Assembly: GCF_044430645.1 (NCBI RefSeq)
Contig: NZ_JAWUDN010000005.1
Span: 186,001 to 250,000, forward strand
DNA length: 64,000 nucleotides
From: Ewingella allii
Lineage (GTDB): Bacteria; Pseudomonadota; Gammaproteobacteria; Enterobacterales; Enterobacteriaceae
Direction of reading: 5' to 3'
Shown here in pieces: positions 35,173 through 43,842 of this stretch. The notes under the pieces are model-generated. The model worked only from the letters and a program-made list of their open reading frames with translations. It did not search any database and was not told where the DNA came from. A program made the translations under genes and the position numbers. How positions within the stretch are numbered: the first letter of the stretch is position 1; each line of letters opens with the position of its first letter.

Positions 35173-36276
35173 ATGAAAAATGTAGGTTTCATTGGCTGGC
35201 GCGGTATGGTCGGTTCTGTACTCATGCAACGCATGATTGAAGAACGCGATTTTGACGCCATCCGCCCGGTATTCTTCTCCACCTCGCAACACGGCCAGGC
35301 CGCTCCGTCATTTACCGGGCAGCAGGGCACATTGCAGGATGCTTATGATCTCGACGCACTGAGTGCGTTGGACATTATCATTACCTGTCAGGGCGGCGAT
35401 TATACCAATGAAATCTATCCGAAGCTGCGTCAAATCGGTTGGAATGGCTACTGGATCGACGCAGCATCGTCTTTAAGAATGAACGATGACGCGATCATTA
35501 TTCTGGACCCGGTCAACAGCGCAGTAATTCATCAGGGTATCGACAAAGGTATTAAGACCTTTGCCGGCGGTAACTGCACCGTCAGCCTGATGCTGATGTC
35601 ACTCGGCGGCCTGTTTGCCAATGACCTGATTGAGTGGGCCTCTGTCGCCACTTATCAGGCGGCATCTGGCGGCGGCGCGCGCCACATGCGCGAATTGCTG
35701 ACCCAAATGGGCATGCTGCACAACAACGTGGCGAAAGAGCTGCAAGACCCGGCTTCGGCCATTCTGGATATCGAACGCAAAGTCACTGCGCTGACCCGCA
35801 GCGGTACTCTGCCAACCGACAACTTCGGCGTTCCTTTGGCGGGCGGTCTGATCCCTTGGATTGACAAGCAGCTCGACAACGGCCAGACCAAAGAAGAGTG
35901 GAAAGGTCAGGCTGAAACCAACAAAATCCTTGGTACTTCAAGCGTTATCCCAGTGGATGGCCTGTGCGTGCGCATCGGCGCGCTGCGCTGCCACAGTCAG
36001 GCTTTCACCCTGAAACTGAAAAAAGACGTGTCGATTCCAGAAATCGAACAGATGCTGGCAACCCACAATGACTGGGTTCGCGTGATCCCAAATGACCGCG
36101 AACTGTCGATGCGTGAACTGACTCCGGCCGCGGTCACCGGCACCATGAACACCCCGGTTGGGCGTCTGCGTAAGCTGAACATGGGTCCACAGTATCTCTC
36201 CGCCTTCACCGTGGGTGATCAGCTGCTGTGGGGTGCCGCTGAGCCTCTGCGCCGCATGCTGCGCATCTTGCTGTAA
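35173..36276 (+). CDS. asd: Aspartate-semialdehyde dehydrogenase
   Basis: 367 residues (same as E. coli) from ATG 35173, MKNVGFIGWRGMVGSVL. Longer upstream frames have no ribosome site. NADP-binding GWRGMVGS, active-site Cys in GGNCTVSLML near residue 135, and the catalytic His in RIGALRCHSQA near residue 275 are present. It converts aspartyl phosphate to the semialdehyde for lysine, threonine, methionine and diaminopimelate. Its own terminator separates it from glgB. Confidence 0.97.
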   Translation: MKNVGFIGWRGMVGSVLMQRMIEERDFDAIRPVFFSTSQHGQAAPSFTGQQGTLQDAYDLDALSALDIIITCQGGDYTNEIYPKLRQIGWNGYWIDAASSLRMNDDAIIILDPVNSAVIHQGIDKGIKTFAGGNCTVSLMLMSLGGLFANDLIEWASVATYQAASGGGARHMRELLTQMGMLHNNVAKELQDPASAILDIERKVTALTRSGTLPTDNFGVPLAGGLIPWIDKQLDNGQTKEEWKGQAETNKILGTSSVIPVDGLCVRIGALRCHSQAFTLKLKKDVSIPEIEQMLATHNDWVRVIPNDRELSMRELTPAAVTGTMNTPVGRLRKLNMGPQYLSAFTVGDQLLWGAAEPLRRMLRILL

Positions 36277-36295
36277 CTCCTGATAGTCTTCCCTC

Positions 36296-36322
36296 GGGGC
36301 ACCAGCACGGTGTCCCGTTTTA
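36296..36322 (+). terminator. asd terminator
   Basis: GGGGCACC pairs with GGTGTCCC around AGCAC, followed by GTTTT. Confidence 0.75.
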
Positions 36323-36660
36323 ACTCCTTTTATCAAGCACTTCACCCTGTTCCAGTCTCTCCTCCTAGCGCTTTCCCCTGAATTTCAAGACACCCAAAAT
36401 TCCTCTGCTTATCCACCCTGCCTTTTAACGACCTTTGTCTATGCTTAGTAGATGACCCATTTGAATTTGAGAAGGGGGAAATAGCACATTTTTAGAAACT
36501 GTGAACATGAGCGTCGTCGAGCACGTTTAAGCAAAAAATAACGGCACGCGCATCACAGGGCGCATGAGAAAACGGGCGCACAATTTATTTGAGAAATAAC
36601 ATTAATCATCTGCCTGATGTCATTGAATTTATTGATTTAATTAATCATAGGACGAAATTC
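36323..36660. promoter_or_regulatory. glgB leader and promoter region
   Basis: 338 bases before the glycogen operon, AT-rich towards the gene. No clear operator could be fixed. A longer in-frame reading (from 36589) has poor ribosome support. Confidence 0.4.
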
Positions 36661-38847
36661 ATGTCAGTACTTCCCGATCAGCACGTTATTAATCAGCTTA
36701 TTTCTGGACACTACGCTGATCCTTTTTCCTTACTGGGGATGCACACCGTCGCGGCAGGTATTGAAGTTCGCGCTCTGCTGCCAGACGCTGATCAAGTGTG
36801 GGTGGTGGACGCCGACAAGGGTACGCAGGTGTGTGAGCTGCGCCGCTATGACGATCGCGGTTTTTTTGTCGGGTTAATACCACGGCGCAAGAACCCGTTT
36901 CGCTATCAGTTGGACGTGCGTTGGGGCGAAAATACCCATCGCCTCGACGACCCTTATCGCTTCGGCACTCTGTTGCAGGAGCTGGATATCTGGCTGTTGG
37001 CCGAAGGCACGCACCTCCGCCCTTATGAACAACTGGGCGCGCACCCGCAGGTGCTGGATGGCGTCGAAGGCGTGAGTTTCGCCGTCTGGGCGCCGAATGC
37101 CACGCGGATCTCCGTAGTGGGTGAGTTCAATTACTGGGATGGCCGGCGCCACCCGATGCGCCAGCGCCGCGAAAACGGCATTTGGGAGCTGTTTATCCCC
37201 GCCGTTAAGCAGGGCCAGCTCTACAAATATGAAATTATTGATTGCCGTGGCCATGTTTCGCTGCGCGCCGACCCTTATGCTTTTGAAGCCCAGATGCGCC
37301 CGGAGACGGCTTCTCTGGTGCGCCAACTGCCTGAAAAGGTGCCGTTTTCCGCTGAACGCAAGAAAGCCAATGCCTTTAACCAGCCCATCTCCGTTTACGA
37401 GGTGCATCTCGGCTCGTGGCGTCGCCATACCGATGATAATTTCTGGCTGAGCTATGGTGAGCTGGCCGAGCAGCTGGTCTCCTACGCCAAATGGATGGGC
37501 TTCACCCATATTGAACTGATGCCAATTAACGAGCATCCGTTCGACGGCAGCTGGGGCTATCAGCCGCTCGGCATGTATGCCCCGACCCGTCGCTACGGCA
37601 CGCCGCAAGAGTTCAAAGCCTTTATTGACGCCGCCCACGACGCCGGGCTGAACGTGATCCTCGACTGGGTGCCGGGCCATTTCCCGAGCGACGCCCACGG
37701 GCTGGCGCAGTTCGACGGCACCGCGCTGTACGAATATGCCGATCCGCGCGAAGGTTATCATCAGGACTGGAACACGCTGATTTACAACTATGGCCGCCAC
37801 GAAGTGCGCAACTATCTGGCGGGTAACGGTTTTTACTGGATTGAGCGCTACGGCATTGATGGTTTGCGCGTCGATGCCGTGGCGTCGATGATCTACCGCG
37901 ACTACAGCCGCAAGCCGGGCGAATGGGTGCCCAACCACTACGGCGGGCGGGAAAATCTCGAAGCGATCTCCTTCCTGCGCTACACCAACCAGACCATTGG
38001 CCGCGAGCTGGACGGGGCAGTGACGCTGGCGGAAGAGTCCACCGACTACCCCGGCGTCACCATGCCGCCGGACGCCAACGGCCTCGGCTTCCACTACAAG
38101 TGGAATATGGGCTGGATGCATGACTCCCTCAATTACATGCAGCTTGACCCGGTTCACCGCAAATATCACCACCACCTCATGACCTTTGGCGTGCTTTATG
38201 CCTACAGCGAGAACTTCATTTTGCCGCTGTCGCACGATGAAGTGGTGCATGGCAAAGGCTCGCTGCTCGACAGAATGCCGGGCGACACTTGGCAGAAGTT
38301 TGCCAACCTGCGGGCCTATTACGGCTTTATGTGGGCCCATCCGGGCAAGAAACTGCTGTTTATGGGTTGTGAATTTGCCCAAGGCCGCGAATGGGATTTC
38401 AACAACAGCCTCGACTGGCATCTGCTGGATGACCAAAACGGCTGGCACAGCGGCGTGCAGCATTTAGTGCGCGATTTAAACCACGTTTATCGCCAGCAGT
38501 CGCCGCTGTATGAGCTGGATTTCAACCCGCGCGGCTTTGAATGGCTGGTGGTGGATGACCATGAAAACTCGGTGTTTGCCTTTGCTCGTCGCGACGAGCA
38601 CGGCAACGAAATCATCGTGGTCAGCAACTTCACGCCGGTGCCGCGCTACGATTACCGCATCGGCGTCGGGCGTCCGGGGCGCTACCACGAAGTGCTGAAT
38701 ACCGATTCGCACTTCTATCGCGGCAGCAATGTCGGCAACGGCGGTGATATTTACAGCCATGCCCACCACCACCATCAGCGCGATCACTCCATATCGCTGA
38801 CTATTCCTCCGCTGGCGACTCTCTATCTCAGGCGGGAGGATCTATGA
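36661..38847 (+). CDS. glgB: 1,4-alpha-glucan branching enzyme GlgB
   Basis: 728 residues (E. coli 728) from ATG 36661 with AGGA upstream. N-terminal carbohydrate-binding domains, then the GH13 core: DWVPGHFP, DGLRVDAVASM (nucleophile Asp), AEESTDYPG (acid Glu) and LSHDEVVHGK. It cuts and reattaches alpha-1,4 chains as alpha-1,6 branches. First gene of glgBXCAP, overlapping glgX by four bases. Confidence 0.97.
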   Translation: MSVLPDQHVINQLISGHYADPFSLLGMHTVAAGIEVRALLPDADQVWVVDADKGTQVCELRRYDDRGFFVGLIPRRKNPFRYQLDVRWGENTHRLDDPYRFGTLLQELDIWLLAEGTHLRPYEQLGAHPQVLDGVEGVSFAVWAPNATRISVVGEFNYWDGRRHPMRQRRENGIWELFIPAVKQGQLYKYEIIDCRGHVSLRADPYAFEAQMRPETASLVRQLPEKVPFSAERKKANAFNQPISVYEVHLGSWRRHTDDNFWLSYGELAEQLVSYAKWMGFTHIELMPINEHPFDGSWGYQPLGMYAPTRRYGTPQEFKAFIDAAHDAGLNVILDWVPGHFPSDAHGLAQFDGTALYEYADPREGYHQDWNTLIYNYGRHEVRNYLAGNGFYWIERYGIDGLRVDAVASMIYRDYSRKPGEWVPNHYGGRENLEAISFLRYTNQTIGRELDGAVTLAEESTDYPGVTMPPDANGLGFHYKWNMGWMHDSLNYMQLDPVHRKYHHHLMTFGVLYAYSENFILPLSHDEVVHGKGSLLDRMPGDTWQKFANLRAYYGFMWAHPGKKLLFMGCEFAQGREWDFNNSLDWHLLDDQNGWHSGVQHLVRDLNHVYRQQSPLYELDFNPRGFEWLVVDDHENSVFAFARRDEHGNEIIVVSNFTPVPRYDYRIGVGRPGRYHEVLNTDSHFYRGSNVGNGGDIYSHAHHHHQRDHSISLTIPPLATLYLRREDL

Positions 38848-40835
38848 ATAAGCTCCAGCCCGGTAAATCGCAGCCATTTGGCGCCACGTTGCAGCCAGAT
38901 GGCGTCAACTTCAGCCTGTTTTCCGCCCACGCGGAGAAGGTCGAGTTGTGCCTGTTTGATGAAGCGGGCAGCGAGCAGCGCTTAACCTTGCCGGGGAGAA
39001 CCGGCAACCTGTGGCACGGCTTTCTGCCAAACGCCAAGGCAGGGCAGCGCTATGGTTATCGGGTTTATGGGCCTTTTGAACCGGCGCGGGGGTTACGTTT
39101 CAATCCTAAAAAGCTGTTGATCGACCCAGCCGCGCGGGCGCTAGAAGGAGAGCTGCGGGACAACGCGCGGCTCACCGGCGGCATTGACTCGCCGGATGAC
39201 AAAGACAGCGCGGTGGCCGCGCCAAAGTCAGTAGTAATCAATGACGCCTTTGACTGGGGAGATGACGCGCCGCCCGCCACGCCGTGGAGCGAAACGGTGA
39301 TTTATGAGGCGCACGTGCGCGGTTTGACTCGCCAGCATCCGGGCATTCCGGCGGCGCTGCGCGGCACTTACGCCGGGCTGGCGCATCCGGTGATGCTGCA
39401 ATATCTCCAGCATCTGGGCATTACCGCCATTGAATTATTGCCGGTGCAGCATCACGCCGACGAGCCGCGCCTACAGCGGCTTGGGCTGAGCAATTACTGG
39501 GGCTATAACGTGCTGGCCCCTTGCGCGGTGGAACCAGGTTACGCCAGCCGCCACAAAAACCTATCGGCATTGAATGAATTTAAAGCAGCGGTCAAAGCGC
39601 TGCATCAGGCGGGAATCGAAGTGATCCTCGACGTGGTGTTCAACCACAGCGCGGAGCTGGACGTCGACGGGCCATTTATCTCCTTCCGTGGCATCGATAA
39701 CGCCAGCTGGTACTGGCTGCGCGAAGACGGCAGCGACGACAACGTGACCGGCTGCGGCAACGCGCTGCGTCTGGTGGATGAAGAAACCATCGCCTGGACG
39801 CTCGACTGCCTGCGTTATTGGGTGCGGGAATGTCACGTCGACGGTTTCCGCTTTGATTTAGCCACGGTGCTCGGCAGAACGCCAACCTTCGACACCCAAT
39901 CGCCGCTGTTCGCCGCAATTCAAGCCGATGACGTGCTGTCTGGCTGCAAGCTGATTGCCGAACCCTGGGACATCGGCCCCGGCGGCTACCAGCTGGGGCA
40001 TTTCCCCGCGCCTTTCGCCGAGTGGAGCGACCTGTGGCGCGATGACATGCGCAAATTCTGGCTGCACGGCAATCTGCCGCTAGGGCATTTCGCCCAGCGC
40101 TTTGCCGCCTCCGCCGACCTGTTCAATCACGACGATCGCGCGTCTTATTCCAGCGTGAACATGCTTACCGCTCACGACGGCTTCACGCTGCGCGATCTGG
40201 TCAGTTTTAACGACAAACACAATCAGGCCAATGGCGAAGATAACCGCGACGGCCACAATGAGAATTACAGCCAGAACCATGGCGAAGAGGGGCTGAGCGC
40301 CTCGCCTGCGGTGCAGCATCAGCGCGGGCTGAGCCAGCGCGCCCTGTTGGCGACGCTGTTGCTGTCGCAGGGCACGCCGATGCTGCTGGCAGGCGATGAG
40401 CAGGGCCACAGCCAGCAGGGCAACAATAACGCCTACTGTCAGGATAACGCGCTGACCTGGCTCGACTGGCATCACGCCGATGAAAGCCTCACGGCCTACG
40501 TGGCGGCGCTGATTGCGCTGCGCAAGACGATCCCCGCGCTGTCGCGTTCTACGTGGTGGCAGGCCGGGGGCGATGATGTTGAATGGCTGGACCAGCAAGG
40601 CCAGCCGATGAGCAGTGAAGGTTGGGAACATGGTCCGCAGCAATGGCTGCAAATCCGCCTTTCGCGGCGCTGGCTGGTGGTTCTCAACGCATCGCTTAAC
40701 GATGTTGATATGCATTTGCCCGCAGGGAATTGGCACCCGGTTGCGCCATTCGCTGAGGGAGCACCGTCGGTCAGGGATGGCGGAATGTGGTGCGCGCAAG
40801 CGAAAACCCTATCTGTGTTGGAGAGTGACGAATAA
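38844..40835 (+). CDS. glgX: Glycogen debranching enzyme GlgX
   Basis: 663 residues (E. coli 657), ATG overlapping the glgB stop. GH13 isoamylase-type motifs are DVVFNHSAE, GFRFDLATVLGR, LIAEPWDIGPGGYQLG and LTAHDGFTL. It removes short branches left by the phosphorylase. Second gene of the operon. Confidence 0.96.
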   Translation: MNKLQPGKSQPFGATLQPDGVNFSLFSAHAEKVELCLFDEAGSEQRLTLPGRTGNLWHGFLPNAKAGQRYGYRVYGPFEPARGLRFNPKKLLIDPAARALEGELRDNARLTGGIDSPDDKDSAVAAPKSVVINDAFDWGDDAPPATPWSETVIYEAHVRGLTRQHPGIPAALRGTYAGLAHPVMLQYLQHLGITAIELLPVQHHADEPRLQRLGLSNYWGYNVLAPCAVEPGYASRHKNLSALNEFKAAVKALHQAGIEVILDVVFNHSAELDVDGPFISFRGIDNASWYWLREDGSDDNVTGCGNALRLVDEETIAWTLDCLRYWVRECHVDGFRFDLATVLGRTPTFDTQSPLFAAIQADDVLSGCKLIAEPWDIGPGGYQLGHFPAPFAEWSDLWRDDMRKFWLHGNLPLGHFAQRFAASADLFNHDDRASYSSVNMLTAHDGFTLRDLVSFNDKHNQANGEDNRDGHNENYSQNHGEEGLSASPAVQHQRGLSQRALLATLLLSQGTPMLLAGDEQGHSQQGNNNAYCQDNALTWLDWHHADESLTAYVAALIALRKTIPALSRSTWWQAGGDDVEWLDQQGQPMSSEGWEHGPQQWLQIRLSRRWLVVLNASLNDVDMHLPAGNWHPVAPFAEGAPSVRDGGMWCAQAKTLSVLESDE

Positions 40836-40909
40836 GTGATTAACAAACAATCGTCGGGCCACACCTTCAGCACAGCGCAACGTCAGCAGAGTGATGCAAG
40901 GAGTTCATC

Positions 40910-42187
40910 ATGAGTAAAACAGAACATAGAGATCCAGTCATGCTGGCAAGACAGCTGCCGCTCAAATCCGTGGCGCTCATTTTGGCCGGGGGACGCGGCT
41001 CGCGCCTTAAAGACTTAACCGCCACGCGGGCCAAGCCTGCCGTTCACTTTGGTGGCAAATTCCGCATTATCGATTTTGCCCTGTCGAACTGCCTGAACTC
41101 TGGCATTCGTCGCATCGGCGTTATCACGCAATATCAATCACATACCCTTGTTCAGCATATTCAGCGCGGCTGGTCGTTTCTCAATGAGGAGATGAACGAG
41201 TTCGTCGATTTACTCCCCGCCCAGCAGCGCCAGAGCACCGAGCATTGGTACAAAGGTACCGCCGACGCGGTGTATCAGAATCTGGACATTATTCGCCGCT
41301 ATGAGGCGGAGTACGTGGTGATTCTGGCCGGGGACCACATCTACAAAATGGACTACTCGCGCATGCTGGTGGACCACGTGGAAAAAGGCGGTGAATGCAC
41401 CGTGGCCTGTCTGGCCGTGCCGCTGGCGGAAGCCAGTGAATTTGGCGTGATGGACGTCAGCGAAGACTATCAAATCAAGAGCTTCCTCGAAAAACCGCAG
41501 GATCCGCCCTCTATACCGGGCCAGCCGGACATGGCGCTGGCCAGCATGGGGGTCTACATTTTTAATGCGGATTATCTTTTCCGCCTGCTCGAAGAGGACA
41601 TGGCGAGCGAAGAGTCCAGCCACGACTTTGGTAAAGATCTTATTCCGAAAATTACGCGTCAGGGCGCGGCCAGGGCCCATCCCTTCAGCCTCTCCTGCGT
41701 GACGCAAAACAGCGAGCAGCCACCGTACTGGCGCGACGTCGGTACGCTGGACGCTTACTGGAAAGCCAATCTGGATTTAGCGTCGGTGACGCCTGAGCTG
41801 GATATGTATGACCGCTCGTGGCCTATCCGCACCCATATGGAGCCGCTGCCGCCGGCCAAGTTTGTGCAAGACAGGTCGGGCAGCCACGGCATGACCATGA
41901 ACTCTCTGGTAGCCGGGGGCTGCATTGTCTCTGGCTCGGTGGTGGTCAACGCCGTGCTGTTCCCACGCGTGCGGGTGAACTCGTTTTGCAATATTGATTC
42001 GACAGTCTTGCTACCGGACGTCAATGTCGGTCGCTCCTGTCGTTTGCGTAAATGCGTGATCGACCGTGCCTGTCATATTCCTGAGGGCATGGTGATTGGC
42101 GAAAACGCCGACGAAGACAGTAAACGTTTTTATCGTTCAGAGGGCGGGGTCGTGCTCGTCACCAGGGCGATGCTCGCGAAATTGTAA
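40910..42187 (+). CDS. glgC: Glucose-1-phosphate adenylyltransferase GlgC
   Basis: 425 residues. Nucleotidyltransferase domain with ILAGGRGSRLKDLT and the effector-binding RAKPAVHFGGKFRIIDFALSN, substrate pocket GTADAVYQNLD and FLEKP; C-terminal left-handed beta-helix. It makes ADP-glucose, the first committed and allosterically controlled step of glycogen synthesis (fructose-1,6-bisphosphate activates, AMP inhibits in E. coli). Confidence 0.97.
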   Translation: MSKTEHRDPVMLARQLPLKSVALILAGGRGSRLKDLTATRAKPAVHFGGKFRIIDFALSNCLNSGIRRIGVITQYQSHTLVQHIQRGWSFLNEEMNEFVDLLPAQQRQSTEHWYKGTADAVYQNLDIIRRYEAEYVVILAGDHIYKMDYSRMLVDHVEKGGECTVACLAVPLAEASEFGVMDVSEDYQIKSFLEKPQDPPSIPGQPDMALASMGVYIFNADYLFRLLEEDMASEESSHDFGKDLIPKITRQGAARAHPFSLSCVTQNSEQPPYWRDVGTLDAYWKANLDLASVTPELDMYDRSWPIRTHMEPLPPAKFVQDRSGSHGMTMNSLVAGGCIVSGSVVVNAVLFPRVRVNSFCNIDSTVLLPDVNVGRSCRLRKCVIDRACHIPEGMVIGENADEDSKRFYRSEGGVVLVTRAMLAKL

Positions 42188-42365
42188 TACCCGGCATTTT
42201 GCAGCCCAACGCGTTGGGTCGGCCGGTAAGAAGTGAAAAGCTGATTAGATGAAATGAACGTGGTCCGGGACGGTCAAGAGGGAGAATATTGACGTCTGCC
42301 CCGATAATATTTGCTCGCCATTTCGGCCCTTATCCCGTGATGGTGGTGATGACTCAGGAGCGCGA

Positions 42366-43802
42366 ATGCAGGTTTTACATGTTTGTTCAGAGCTGTTCCC
42401 CCTGTTGAAAACGGGCGGACTGGCTGACGTCGCGGGTGCGCTTCCCGCCGCACAAATTGAAGGGGGGACTGACGTTCGCGTCTTGATTCCGGCGTTCCCT
42501 GATATCAAACGCGGGCTGGGCGAGACGCAGGTCGTGGGGCAACTTGATACTTTTGCGGGGCAGGTGACGCTGCGCTACGGCGTCTATCAGGGCGTGGGAA
42601 TTTATATTATTGACGTGCCCATTTTGTATGACCGTCCCGGCAGTCCGTATCACGATCAATCTTTATATGCTTACCCGGATAACCATCTGCGCTTTGCCCT
42701 GCTGGGCTGGATGGCGGCGGAGCTGGGTGCCGGGTTCGATCCGTCTTGGCAGCCGGATATTCTGCAATCCCATGACTGGCACGCCGGGCTGACATCCGCC
42801 TACGTGCGCGCACGTAATCTGCCGGTGAAAACCGTGTTTACGGTGCACAATTTGGCATTTCAGGGGCTGTTCGAAAGCCACCATTTGCAGCAGCTGCAAA
42901 TCCCGCAAGAATTCTTCCAGATGCACGGCTTGGAGTTCTTCGGCCAGATTTCTTACCTCAAGGCCGGGCTGTATTACTCCGACCACGTCACCACCGTCAG
43001 CCCAACCTACGCCAAGGAGATCACCCGGCCAGAGTTTGGTTACGGCATGGAGTCGCTACTGCTGGAGCTGGAGCGCGAAGGGCGTCTCACCGGTATTCTC
43101 AACGGCGTAGACGATGCTATCTGGCAGCCGCGCAATGATGTGCTGCTGTCTGCGCGTTACGACGCCGACGACCTGCGCTCCAAAGCCATCAACAAAGCCT
43201 ATTTGCAACGGGCGATGGGGCTGGACGTCGATGACTCGCGGCTGGTGTTTGCCGTGGTCAGCCGCCTGACCAGCCAAAAAGGGTTGGATCTGGTGCTGGA
43301 AGCGCTGCCCGATCTGCTGGAACGCGGCGGCCAATTGGCGCTGCTCGGCGCGGGCGATGCCGTGTTGCAGCAGGCATTTCTGGCGGCGGCGGCGGACAAT
43401 CCGGGGCAGGTTGGCGTTCAGCTGGGTTATCACGAAGCGTTCTCGCACCGCATTATTGGCGGCGCGGATGTGATCATGGTGCCGAGCCGTTTCGAGCCTT
43501 GCGGCCTGACTCAGCTCTACGGCCTGAAGTACGGCACGCTGCCGCTGGTGCGTCGCACCGGCGGGCTGGCTGATACCGTGGTGGACTGTGCGCTGGAGAA
43601 TCTGGCCGACGGCACCGCCAGCGGTTTTGTTTTCGAAGAGGCGAACGGCAAGTCATTGGGTAACGCTATTCGTCGGGCCTTTGTTCTCTGGAGCCGGCCA
43701 AAGCATTGGCGGCACGTGCAGCATCACGCCATGGGAATCGACTTCGGCTGGCAGGTTGCGGCTCAGGCCTATCTGTCTCTTTATCAACGCCTGTTGTCAT
43801 AA
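42366..43802 (+). CDS. glgA: Glycogen synthase GlgA (GT5)
   Basis: 478 residues (E. coli 477). N-terminal LLKTGGLADVAG binds ADP-glucose; C-terminal EPCGLTQLYGLKYGTLP and RRTGGLADTV follow. It elongates alpha-1,4-glucan from ADP-glucose. The 178-base gap after glgC holds a small perfect palindrome CCCAACGCGTTGGG and may contain an internal promoter; CAGGAG precedes the ATG. Confidence 0.97.
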   Translation: MQVLHVCSELFPLLKTGGLADVAGALPAAQIEGGTDVRVLIPAFPDIKRGLGETQVVGQLDTFAGQVTLRYGVYQGVGIYIIDVPILYDRPGSPYHDQSLYAYPDNHLRFALLGWMAAELGAGFDPSWQPDILQSHDWHAGLTSAYVRARNLPVKTVFTVHNLAFQGLFESHHLQQLQIPQEFFQMHGLEFFGQISYLKAGLYYSDHVTTVSPTYAKEITRPEFGYGMESLLLELEREGRLTGILNGVDDAIWQPRNDVLLSARYDADDLRSKAINKAYLQRAMGLDVDDSRLVFAVVSRLTSQKGLDLVLEALPDLLERGGQLALLGAGDAVLQQAFLAAAADNPGQVGVQLGYHEAFSHRIIGGADVIMVPSRFEPCGLTQLYGLKYGTLPLVRRTGGLADTVVDCALENLADGTASGFVFEEANGKSLGNAIRRAFVLWSRPKHWRHVQHHAMGIDFGWQVAAQAYLSLYQRLLS

Positions 43803-43842
43803 TGGCCGCGCAGCGGCATGACTTGATTGGGAACGAAACGCT

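Noticed and set aside
36874..38463. 529-codon open frame antisense to glgB
   Set aside because: Same explanation: long antisense frames are expected opposite codon-biased GC-rich genes.
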